Shown here piece after piece: positions 17,272 to 24,915 of a DNA stretch of 64,000 nucleotides; the stretch's first letter is position 1; each line of letters begins with the position of its first letter. The notes beneath the pieces were generated by a model. The model worked only from the letters and a program-made list of their open reading frames with translations. It was not told the DNA's origin and made no database searches. Location: NCBI GenBank assembly GCA_963676385.2, contig CAXXMM010000011.1:101749-165748 (forward strand), written 5' to 3'. Source of the DNA: UBA1422 sp963676385. Lineage in GTDB: Bacteria; Bacillota; Clostridia; Peptostreptococcales; Anaerovoracaceae. Both the position numbers and the translations under genes were made by a program.

Positions 17272-18177
17272 CTATTCCTCTTCAAATTCAGGAATTAATT
17301 CTACATATAAGTCGGGATACTCTTTTTTTATTTCCTGTTCCAATCTACTTCGTGCTTCCTGAATCATAGAAACGGAAATCAAGTCATCTCCACTGTTAAA
17401 ATAAATGCTAACCCATATTTTTCTGCCGGTTTTTATAATGTCACATACTGTTTCCTCCCAATGATATCCTTTTAAAACCTCTTGACCCACCTTCTTGATA
17501 AATGTCACTGTTTCTTCATCCGGGGCAATCAGGAACAAATCTCTCAGCCCTGAAATAGCAGTTTTAATAGGCATTGGAAGAATAAATATAGAAAGCACAA
17601 TAGCTACCACTTGATCCAGATACGGTGCGAATTCCGTCATCCAATTTGTATGAATCATTGCCGGCAAAATAAAGGCTGCTGCCAGCCCCATGCTGGCTAT
17701 GCTGTCTATGGTCCATGCTGTAATTTCGGCTTTGACCAAAGCAGAATCCACCTTATGATTCAACTTCGTCAGCAAAATTAATATCCCCAAACAGATGATG
17801 CCCACAATCACCTCGAAGATGGCAATTCTTGTAAACGATACGTGATTCCCGCCCCTTAGCATGATTTGAATATTATTCATTACCAACCCCACAGTCACTG
17901 CGGTCAACATGGACCCTTTGATGGTAATGAAAATCGACTCCATTTGTGAATATCCGAAAGGGTTCTTCTCCGTGGTGGGTTTGTACAAAATTGGTATAAT
18001 TTTGATTGATATCAAAATCATCACCAAATCTGCTGTGCCATAAACCGCATCCATTAAGATTGACTGGGATGAGGTGATTAATGCCATGATTCCTTCTGCA
18101 GCAATGAAAAACATCACTCCCGCCATGGAAATATTCAGCAACCGTTTTTCTGCTTTGATTCTAATTTTTTCATCCAT
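17272..18177 (-). CDS. Divergent cation diffusion facilitator (CDF) family protein
   Basis: 301 residues: six helices followed by a C-terminal cytoplasmic ferredoxin-like domain of about 80 residues, the CDF layout. However, the His of the metal motifs is absent: helix 2 reads DAVYGTAD where Zn transporters have DxxHxxxD, and helix 5 reads TAWTIDS where HxxxD is expected. Asp residues remain, so another metal or another solute is possible. Start 18177 is used (the ORF could extend upstream into the APC gene); it lies 5 nt after the APC stop, so the two are translationally close. Confidence 0.75.
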   Translation of the reverse strand: MDEKIRIKAEKRLLNISMAGVMFFIAAEGIMALITSSQSILMDAVYGTADLVMILISIKIIPILYKPTTEKNPFGYSQMESIFITIKGSMLTAVTVGLVMNNIQIMLRGGNHVSFTRIAIFEVIVGIICLGILILLTKLNHKVDSALVKAEITAWTIDSIASMGLAAAFILPAMIHTNWMTEFAPYLDQVVAIVLSIFILPMPIKTAISGLRDLFLIAPDEETVTFIKKVGQEVLKGYHWEETVCDIIKTGRKIWVSIYFNSGDDLISVSMIQEARSRLEQEIKKEYPDLYVELIPEFEEE

Positions 18178-18182
18178 ACAAA

Positions 18183-19868
18183 TCACTCTTTCAGAATGTC
18201 CTCCCCCCTTGCAACCACAGGCATGTTGCACTTTGCATCAACTTTCTTCCCAATGAAATGAAGACCGGCCCCTGCCCCCAGACAAATCAGACCACCAATT
18301 AGCAAGACATTTAGCATACCGGTAAAACTGGACAGCAATCCATGGCCATACTCTTCCAGATAATAGTCCTGCCCCCAGGAGCCTTCAATAAGCTTTAACA
18401 AAAACGAACCTGAGATGCCAATCACCCCAATAATCCCAAGGAACTTTCCTATTCTGAAGATATCTCCATAGGCAAGTTTGGTTCTAGGGTTTAAGGGGTA
18501 CCTTTTCATATCATTATTGGAAAACCCTCCATACAGCGGTTTAAAAATCAGGTACAGAACAATTCCCGATAGTAAAAATATCAACCCAAACAGGAAATAA
18601 TCCAGACCGTTTAAGTAAAATGCCAAGATAGCAATGACCATGGGAGAAATAACCGCAATGGAAAGCCCCAGTTTCCCACCCCCTAGGACAAAATAGCCTT
18701 TCTTTTTGCGAAGTTCTACAGGAATCATCCGTCTAGCCTTAATCAGCACCACACTCATAAAGCATGCAGCGGCAAGAATGGGAATCACCTGTATTAAGAT
18801 TAATGCCTTAAAGGAAAGCTGCATCATAATAATGGTAACCGCAGATATGGTCAAAATTCCAACGTAGGGCACGCCCCGTTTCCTTGACACTTTGGTGATG
18901 AGTTTCTTGGGGAAAAGATCATCATCGGCTAGGACAAAGAAGGTCCTCGACCCTCCCGCAATGTTGGTATTAAAAATTGCCAGCTGCCCAACTACTGCAA
19001 TCACAACGAAAATCGCTGTGGCAGCAGGCCCCAGGTTTTGTTCCAGCACCGTTGAAAATCCAACTCCCTGTGAGCCTACCGTGGTCCAATTCTCCCAATT
19101 TCCAACGGAAGCAAGCCCTGCAATGGTTGGCAAAATATAGGAAAGTGCAGTGAGTGGCACTACAATCCTTAACGCTTTTGAGATAACCTGGGTGTTGGAG
19201 ATTTCCCCGGCAACCATAGTGACCACCGCCCATCCACAATACATCCAGATACCGATGCCAATGCCCATGCCCACCGACTCAAGAACGCTCATCCCTGTCG
19301 GTATAAGGGGCTCTACCGGATTATAATTCCAATCGGCAAATCCAACAACAGTGACCACCGCGAAAGCAATCAAAATGATAACAGAAAACACCACACTTAG
19401 GGCACTCACTTCTTTCAGTCCCAATAAGTTTATCACCGTAAAAAACAAAATAATTGCAAGCTTGAGAATAATGGATGCGGCGCTGGAAAGGTCAATGAAA
19501 GTAGAAAGATAGTTCACTGCCAAAACGATATACGTTGAACCGCACACATAATAACTGACTGCCCCCCACCAACCAATTTGAAAGGCCCAAAATTCCCCTA
19601 AAATCTTTTTCCCCCAATAATAATATCCCCCTTCTCCGGGAAGGACGGATGACATTTCTGCAATTCTAAAACAATCCGGCAAAGCCCAAAAAACAGCAAT
19701 GGCAATAAGCATGACAATGGTCATCCCAGGTCCACAACCCTGAACCATTTCTTCCACCCCAAACGCTCCGGCTGCCACGGCACAATAAATAAGACTCACA
19801 ATGGAAATCACACTATAATTGCGCTTTTTCAATGCAGATACTCCTTGGATATCATGAACGTCGGCCAT
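18183..19868 (-). CDS. APC superfamily amino acid/amine permease
   Basis: 561 residues, about 12-14 helices, with AAGAFGVEEMVQG in helix 1, EGGYYYWGKKILGEFWAF after helix 2, and RYPLNPRTKLAYGD in the C-terminal part. It is a paralogue of the permease at 5893-7542. It heads an apparent operon with the CDF protein and two amidohydrolases, suggesting it brings in the compound they cleave or exchanges the product. AAGGAG lies upstream of ATG 19868. It is divergent from the MerR-type fusion gene, the likely regulator. Confidence 0.88.
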   Translation of the reverse strand: MADVHDIQGVSALKKRNYSVISIVSLIYCAVAAGAFGVEEMVQGCGPGMTIVMLIAIAVFWALPDCFRIAEMSSVLPGEGGYYYWGKKILGEFWAFQIGWWGAVSYYVCGSTYIVLAVNYLSTFIDLSSAASIILKLAIILFFTVINLLGLKEVSALSVVFSVIILIAFAVVTVVGFADWNYNPVEPLIPTGMSVLESVGMGIGIGIWMYCGWAVVTMVAGEISNTQVISKALRIVVPLTALSYILPTIAGLASVGNWENWTTVGSQGVGFSTVLEQNLGPAATAIFVVIAVVGQLAIFNTNIAGGSRTFFVLADDDLFPKKLITKVSRKRGVPYVGILTISAVTIIMMQLSFKALILIQVIPILAAACFMSVVLIKARRMIPVELRKKKGYFVLGGGKLGLSIAVISPMVIAILAFYLNGLDYFLFGLIFLLSGIVLYLIFKPLYGGFSNNDMKRYPLNPRTKLAYGDIFRIGKFLGIIGVIGISGSFLLKLIEGSWGQDYYLEEYGHGLLSSFTGMLNVLLIGGLICLGAGAGLHFIGKKVDAKCNMPVVARGEDILKE

Positions 19869-19975
19869 ATTCCCACTCTCCTTCTCTTTGCTACTTCCTG
19901 TATATTATGGCTACATGCTATTCCCTTAAGTACCCTTTAGGTCAACTTGAATTTCAGGGTTAATTTCCAAAAACA

Positions 19976-19990
19976 TCAAGTGGCACTTGA
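19976..19990. promoter_or_regulatory. 15-bp palindrome in the APC/MerR divergent region
   Basis: TCAAGTG-G-CACTTGA, a perfect odd palindrome. It runs into a TTGACA box (19988-19993) that could serve as the -35 of the MerR-type gene (TTGACA, 17 nt, TAACCT). It is a good candidate operator for the adjacent regulator. Confidence 0.5.
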
Positions 19991-20038
19991 CATTTTTCAG
20001 GGAGGGTGTTAACCTAAATTAACTCAAGGGAGGTTGAG

Positions 20039-21322
20039 ATGAAAATCGGTGGTTTTGCAAAAAAATACGGTCTGCCCATCCCAACGGTTCGCCATTATAT
20101 TGATATTGGTCTTTTGATTCCCGGTAAAGATGGGGCCCAATACGCCTTTGAGCCTAAGGACTTTCGAGATATGGAAATTATTAATGAGCTGAAACATGCA
20201 GGCTTTACATTAAAAGAATTAAATAACTATATCAATACCCTTCGAATGTATGATGCGCAGGACAGCGCCCAATATGAAAAACTTATCCCTTTACTGCGAA
20301 AAAAAGAGCATGCATTAATGGGGGAGAAACAGAAAATAAATGATAATATCCAATTGGTGTCTTCCAAAATCTCCGATTTTGAAAACCAGGACATGAAAAA
20401 AGAAATTGACTACAATGAGGGCATTCATACTGATTTTCTAGACCTCTTTGCTTGCCCCCGATGCGGTCAACCTTTGCGCTTGGAGGCAGCCACCATTTTT
20501 CAAAGTAATATCATTACAGGCACACTGGTTTGTGGATGTGGATATGAAGCCATGATTGAAGATGGCTTTCTGTTGACGGATATCCATACGGATTTAGACA
20601 AGGATTTTTCCTTTGTTAACGATTACTTTGGGGATGACAAAAACGCTCCCTATGACTGTCCGTTTTTTGAAATTATAGATGAAGCAAACGCAGAATATTT
20701 ATCATTACAACACAAAACCCGGGAATGGATTGCCCAGACCTTAAAAAGTCTCCCAGAAAAGAAACATGTGATTCTTTTTCCGGATCTTGCATCATTATTT
20801 TTGTATCTTTATCACGACGAATTCTATTTGAAAGATTCATTAATTATAGTAACCGGGTTGTCCAGAAAAAGCATGGAGGGCATTCGAGAACATTTGAGGA
20901 AAGCAAATGCAAGATTAAAAATTGCCACCATCATCAGCCCCGACTGCACCCTCCCTCTTGCCCAAGAATCCATTGACTTAATGGTAGATTATCTGGGCTC
21001 TTATAGTTATTCTTTTTATAAAAATCGAATTTATCTATCCTATGTGGGCCAATATCTTTCCGCCAGTGCAACTATCGTGGGCAGTTTTGATTACTACCCA
21101 AATAATGCCAAGACGGCAGCCAAAATCAACAACACCTATATCAATTCTGTGAACCCCTTCCCCGGCATACCCCAATACAAAAACACCCTGTCTGATCAAC
21201 ATTTTTCCATTCTAAAAGAGTTGGACTTGGGGAATTGTAGAAACCCGGGAGAATACTTTGAGTACCACATTCCAGGTGAGATGCGGCATGCCTTTGCCTA
21301 CTATGCCCAACGAAAAGAATGA
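20039..21322 (+). CDS. MerR-type HTH / zinc ribbon / methyltransferase-like fusion regulator
   Basis: 427 residues. Residues 1-70 form a MerR helix-turn-helix (KIGGFAKKYGLPIPTVRHY, YIDIGLLIP), then a helical linker (75-120). A four-cysteine ribbon follows (C139, C142, C165, C167: CPRC...CGCG), like Trm112-type or methyltransferase-associated ribbons. Residues about 215-400 resemble a class I SAM-methyltransferase fold: VILFPDLASLFLYL where the SAM loop would be, and LPLAQESIDLMVDYLGS in place of motif IV. The Gly-rich SAM loop is not clear, so it may be a ligand-sensing rather than catalytic domain. GGGAGG precedes the ATG. It is divergent from the APC/amidohydrolase operon, its probable target. 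Confidence 0.75.
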   Translation: MKIGGFAKKYGLPIPTVRHYIDIGLLIPGKDGAQYAFEPKDFRDMEIINELKHAGFTLKELNNYINTLRMYDAQDSAQYEKLIPLLRKKEHALMGEKQKINDNIQLVSSKISDFENQDMKKEIDYNEGIHTDFLDLFACPRCGQPLRLEAATIFQSNIITGTLVCGCGYEAMIEDGFLLTDIHTDLDKDFSFVNDYFGDDKNAPYDCPFFEIIDEANAEYLSLQHKTREWIAQTLKSLPEKKHVILFPDLASLFLYLYHDEFYLKDSLIIVTGLSRKSMEGIREHLRKANARLKIATIISPDCTLPLAQESIDLMVDYLGSYSYSFYKNRIYLSYVGQYLSASATIVGSFDYYPNNAKTAAKINNTYINSVNPFPGIPQYKNTLSDQHFSILKELDLGNCRNPGEYFEYHIPGEMRHAFAYYAQRKE

Positions 21323-21353
21323 ATGAAAAACCGACCATTAAAATAAATTACAG

Positions 21354-21400
21354 AAAAAAATGCACAGTATTTTATCAATTAAAAATCTGTGCATTTTTTT
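21354..21400. terminator. Bidirectional terminator
   Basis: TGCACAG/CTGTGCA (21361-21367, 21387-21393) extended by A7/T7 on each side; T-runs in both directions. It separates the convergent MerR-type and MltG-like genes. Confidence 0.88.
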
Positions 21401-21402
21401 CT

Positions 21403-22257
21403 TTACTTGGTGTATAATTTTTGTTTGTTAATTTTGTCCCTGGCACCGATGTCCGACTGCTCAGTAAATTCTTCCAGAGATTTGCTGGCGGCCTTTCTGA
21501 AAAGGGTATAATCATCATAAAAATGCATTTCCCCCGCCAGATAATCATAATAGAAATAATAGATGTCTGAATCCATTTTTTCCCTCACTGCGGCTTTGAG
21601 ACAATCCAAGCTGAAGCTGCAAATCGGTCCGGGCGGTAATCCATTCGCATAGTATGTATTATAGGGACTTTCTATTGCCACATCATCCCCTGTCAAAAAA
21701 GGTCTCTGGTACCCAAGTGCATACTCAGCTGTAACGCAACTTTGGAGTCTGGAATTCGCAAGAATTCTATTTTGAAATACAGTGGAGGTTTGCTCCAAAT
21801 ATTCTCCTTCCAAGCACTCGGCCTGTATGATAGATGCCAGCACCACTTGCTGGCTACGGGTTAAGTCGTTTTTTTCAGTTACTTTTGTTGCTGTCTTCTT
21901 CACTGTTTTGTTGAAATCTTTCAGACAGTCTGTTAAGAACCGGGAAAGGGTATCCCCTTCATATACTTTATATTTGCCGGGCAACATCACCCCTTCAAAA
22001 CTTCTGTAGTCTTTGACCTTATCATAATAATCGGTTCCTTTCCCCGCCTCAGACAACGCCTCTTTCACCTCTTTTGTGGTAAGTCCAAAAACTTGGCTCA
22101 ACTGGGGGATGATATCCCGACGCAGAAAGTCTCCATCCTCCACCGTAATCTCACCAATGATGGTGGGAGATTTCTCCGTGGTTTTATCAGTGTCCGAAAC
22201 ACCGCATCCTGCAAGCAAAATACTGAAAACAGCCATGGCGAATAGTAATTTTTTCAT
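21403..22257 (-). CDS. MltG (YceG)-like endolytic transglycosylase lipoprotein
   Basis: 284 residues with a lipoprotein signal (KKLLFAMAVFSILLAGC, lipobox LAGC). The C-terminal half carries the YceG/MltG hallmarks: LASIIQAE with the catalytic Glu region, VFQNRI, LQSCVTAEYALG, ESPYNTYYANGLPPGPIC. MltG cleaves nascent peptidoglycan at the outer membrane-facing surface and sets glycan length. The usual N-terminal membrane anchor is replaced by lipid attachment here. Start 22257 is chosen (AAAGGG 6 nt upstream) over an in-frame GTG five codons earlier. Monocistronic. Confidence 0.85.
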   Translation of the reverse strand: MKKLLFAMAVFSILLAGCGVSDTDKTTEKSPTIIGEITVEDGDFLRRDIIPQLSQVFGLTTKEVKEALSEAGKGTDYYDKVKDYRSFEGVMLPGKYKVYEGDTLSRFLTDCLKDFNKTVKKTATKVTEKNDLTRSQQVVLASIIQAECLEGEYLEQTSTVFQNRILANSRLQSCVTAEYALGYQRPFLTGDDVAIESPYNTYYANGLPPGPICSFSLDCLKAAVREKMDSDIYYFYYDYLAGEMHFYDDYTLFRKAASKSLEEFTEQSDIGARDKINKQKLYTK

Positions 22258-22426
22258 TGGGTTCCCTTTCACTGGGTGATTCAGCCTCTATTGTAGCATT
22301 CTCCCCTGATCCCAGTCAAACCGCAAAGGGGTAGCCAAAGACCTTAAAGTGACAAGGTCACATCCAGCAAAAGAAATTAGATGTAATATGGTAGACATTA
22401 GAAGATTCAACGAAAAGGAGATTGAA

Positions 22427-22588
22427 ATGTTATTAAAACCCATTATAGGGATTGTCATCGGTGGGGCATTGGGATTCCTTTACTATAAAATCGTAGGCTG
22501 CCCCAACGGAACTTGTCCCATTACATCAAAGCCAATGAATACAATTATCTATGGGGCTGTAATGGGGCTTCTCATCAGCAACATTTAG
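22427..22588 (+). CDS. Small membrane protein, DUF6132-like
   Basis: 53 residues: a membrane helix, the segment IVGCPNGTCPITSKP with two conserved cysteines, and a second helix (TIIYGAVMGLLIS). The GCxxGTCPITSxP pattern marks the DUF6132-type family of unknown role, often met near rhodanese or redox genes. AAGGAG lies 6 nt before ATG 22427; the frame could begin further upstream, but without a ribosome site. It ends base-to-base against the convergent gene at 22589. Confidence 0.75.
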   Translation: MLLKPIIGIVIGGALGFLYYKIVGCPNGTCPITSKPMNTIIYGAVMGLLISNI

Positions 22589-22933
22589 TTATTTGTTCAA
22601 CAGCTTGATCTTTTTCAGCATTATGCGAATGCCTCCAACAAGCAGTAACAATGCAAACCCTCCAAGAAAAACCAATTGTATAATGTCATATAATTGTTCA
22701 ATGAAGGGGTGCGGCCACGGGTCTTGAATATACGCTAGAAGAAGAAGGATGAACGGCACCAACAAGCTTAAGGCAACAATAATTAATCCCAGACCAACCA
22801 GCTTTGGTTTTCTCGGAGAAAGCAGGTTGTTAGGAACAATTCCCCCAATCCAATAACCTGGATTGTATTGATTATCCTGCCACTCCGTAAACTCATCTAT
22901 GCTTTTTTGCATTTTGTCTTTTTCATTATTCAT
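22589..22933 (-). CDS. Hypothetical two-helix membrane protein
   Basis: 114 residues. A polar N-terminus of about 45 residues (acidic and Asn/Trp-rich) is followed by two hydrophobic helices (about 46-68 and 85-106) and a basic end (MLKKIKLLNK). No family recognised. GGGGAAGG lies before the ATG. It is probably monocistronic; the 124 nt separating it from the mutase operon end show no other feature. Confidence 0.6.
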   Translation of the reverse strand: MNNEKDKMQKSIDEFTEWQDNQYNPGYWIGGIVPNNLLSPRKPKLVGLGLIIVALSLLVPFILLLLAYIQDPWPHPFIEQLYDIIQLVFLGGFALLLLVGGIRIMLKKIKLLNK

Positions 22934-23057
22934 GTCATGCCTTCCCCTGATGATATTTTATACGTTCCCCATGCCGTTTACAATATGATAATCCATTTGG
23001 CTTATGCCAGGTTCCTAATGTCAGAAGATTTCTAATCCCATTGCCCTGCTACTTCTG

Positions 23058-23459
23058 TTAGGCTTTTTCGCAAAGTTCAATGAGGATGCCGTTGGTGCTT
23101 TTGGGATGAAGAAAGGCAATGCGAGAACCCCCTGCACCGAATCTAGGGGTCTTATCCAACATAATAATGCCTTTGGCCATTAAATCCGATATGGCTTCTT
23201 CGATATTGGCCACACTGTAGGCAATGTGCTGAAGGCCCTGACCTCTGGCAACAATATGCCTTGCAATGGGTCCATTGGAGCTGGTGGATTCCAACAGTTC
23301 TATCTTTGTGTCTCCAATCTTGTAGAAGGCAACGTTCACTTCTTGATCTTCTACGGTTTCCTGTCCGTGGCATTCAAGGCCCAATATATTTTCATATAGG
23401 TCCATGGAATCGCTGAGATTATTAACGGCAATACCAAGGTGATCAATGTTTTTTAGCAT
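23058..23459 (-). CDS. mce: Methylmalonyl-CoA epimerase
   Basis: 133 residues of the VOC (glyoxalase) fold. Metal ligands expected for the epimerase are visible: His in KNIDHLGIAV, His in GLQHIAYSV and Glu near the end in ILIELCEKA. It interconverts the 2S and 2R forms of methylmalonyl-CoA, linking propionyl-CoA chemistry to the mutase. Start 23459 has GGAGG 8 nt upstream and overlaps the meaB stop by 7 nt, so translation is coupled. Last gene of the mutase operon. Confidence 0.92.
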   Translation of the reverse strand: MLKNIDHLGIAVNNLSDSMDLYENILGLECHGQETVEDQEVNVAFYKIGDTKIELLESTSSNGPIARHIVARGQGLQHIAYSVANIEEAISDLMAKGIIMLDKTPRFGAGGSRIAFLHPKSTNGILIELCEKA

Positions 23460-24430
23460 TTTAAGGACCTCCATTTCATAAATTTTTCAAGTAATATCCT
23501 CGACTCTGTATAGGGTTCACTTTTCTTTTCTAAAATCTTTCCCATGCTTTCAGATAGGACGTGGGTCTCCTGATCAAAGCTGATAAATTCCGACTCCAAC
23601 TTTCCATAAACCAGGTTAAGAAGTTCTGCCTTCAGTCTTTTTTCCACTGAATCTGACAGCCTTTCCCCCTGGATTTGCTGAGTCAAATGTGTCTCAACAG
23701 ACTGCATCAAATCGGCAATTCCCGTTCCAGCAGTGGCAATGGTACTGATAATGTCAATTCGGGAAAAATCATTGGCGCCCGCCTCTTGTTGGTGCCCCAA
23801 TTGAAGCCCCATCATGGCCTTCAACTGTTGAATCGTCTTATCAGTGTCCGCATGATCTGCCTTGTTGACGGCGATGACATCTGCCACCTCCAAAATTCCT
23901 GCTTTCTCTGCCTGAATGTCATCACCCATGCCGGGAACTACCACCAGAACCACTGTGTCCACCATGGCGGCAACATCGATTTCCGATTGACCAATCCCAA
24001 CGGTTTCCACAAAGATATAGTCAGCCCCGTAAAGTTCCATCACCCGTACAGCTCCGGAAACTGCTTTGGCAACACCACCCAAGGCCCCTCGAGTCGCCAT
24101 ACTGCGAATAAACACATCCGGCTCAGCATTCAGATCAGACATTCGGATTCGATCTCCCAGAAATGCACCTCCGGTAATGGGGCTGCTGGGATCCACAGCG
24201 ATAATGCCAACTTTTTTCTTACTCTTCAGAAGGTGTTTCGCCAGTTGATCCGTCAAGGTGCTTTTCCCGGCGCCGGGTGAACCGGTAATGCCAATGACTC
24301 TGGCCTCGGTGGAAGACGCCAAAGAATGTTCTAACATTTCCACAGCTGCCGGGTCATTGTTTTCCACCATGGTTATCAGTTTCGCGGCGGCTCGTTTATC
24401 GCCTCTTTTTATGGCTCTCATCTGATCCAT
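23453..24430 (-). CDS. meaB: Methylmalonyl-CoA mutase-associated G3E GTPase MeaB
   Basis: 325 residues. Walker A GSPGAGKST (about 50-58), the switch stretch DPSSPITGGAFLGDRIRM, FVETVGIGQSE, and the NKAD specificity motif fit the MeaB/ArgK GTPases, which gate cofactor loading and protect the B12 mutase. It starts 4 nt after the small mutase subunit gene and overlaps mce. Confidence 0.94.
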   Translation of the reverse strand: MDQMRAIKRGDKRAAAKLITMVENNDPAAVEMLEHSLASSTEARVIGITGSPGAGKSTLTDQLAKHLLKSKKKVGIIAVDPSSPITGGAFLGDRIRMSDLNAEPDVFIRSMATRGALGGVAKAVSGAVRVMELYGADYIFVETVGIGQSEIDVAAMVDTVVLVVVPGMGDDIQAEKAGILEVADVIAVNKADHADTDKTIQQLKAMMGLQLGHQQEAGANDFSRIDIISTIATAGTGIADLMQSVETHLTQQIQGERLSDSVEKRLKAELLNLVYGKLESEFISFDQETHVLSESMGKILEKKSEPYTESRILLEKFMKWRSLKC

Positions 24431-24434
24431 CTGA

Positions 24435-24830
24435 TTACCCTCTCACATTTTCTCTGAGAAAATCAATTACCGATGTAGTGGTGGTTCCCGGTGTAAAAAT
24501 TGCCTCGATACCCGCCTCTTTCAAAGATGGAATATCCTTTTCCGGGATGACGCCTCCTCCAAATACCAAAATGTCCGCCGCATCCTTTTCTTCAAGGAGT
24601 TGTGTAACCTTAGGGAACAAATGATTATGGGCACCGGACAAACTGCTAAGCCCAATGGCATCTGCGTCTTCTTGAATAGCTATTTCCACTATATTTTCCG
24701 GGGTCTGCCTCAGCCCGGTATAAATCACTTCCATGCCGGCATCCCGCAATGCTCTTGCAATGATTTTTGCTCCTCTATCATGTCCGTCTAAGCCTAGCTT
24801 GGCGATAACAATTCTAATGGGTCTGTCCAT
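24435..24830 (-). CDS. Methylmalonyl-CoA mutase small subunit, B12-binding domain
   Basis: 131 residues, a stand-alone cobalamin-binding Rossmann domain with the base-off/His-on motif DGHDRG (Asp-x-His-x-x-Gly), followed by SLSGAHNH and FGGGVIP. It pairs with the separate catalytic subunit at 24916-26529 to make the coenzyme-B12 mutase; such split mutases are common in anaerobes. Start 24830 is preferred by spacing from GGAGG, with an ATG one codon earlier and a TTG further up as alternatives. Confidence 0.93.
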   Translation of the reverse strand: MDRPIRIVIAKLGLDGHDRGAKIIARALRDAGMEVIYTGLRQTPENIVEIAIQEDADAIGLSSLSGAHNHLFPKVTQLLEEKDAADILVFGGGVIPEKDIPSLKEAGIEAIFTPGTTTTSVIDFLRENVRG

Positions 24831-24915
24831 CATATCCTCCAAATCCGCCTTGGTTCAAGGCGCTATTAAGTTGCTGTAGTTTTATGGCAATTTTATGCTT
24901 ATCTCTATCAGTATT

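Noticed and set aside
19980..19998. Sigma-54-like TGGCAC start in the APC/MerR intergenic region
   Set aside because: The second half of the motif (TTGCA after 5 nt) is absent; the bases belong to the palindrome and a sigma-A-like -35.
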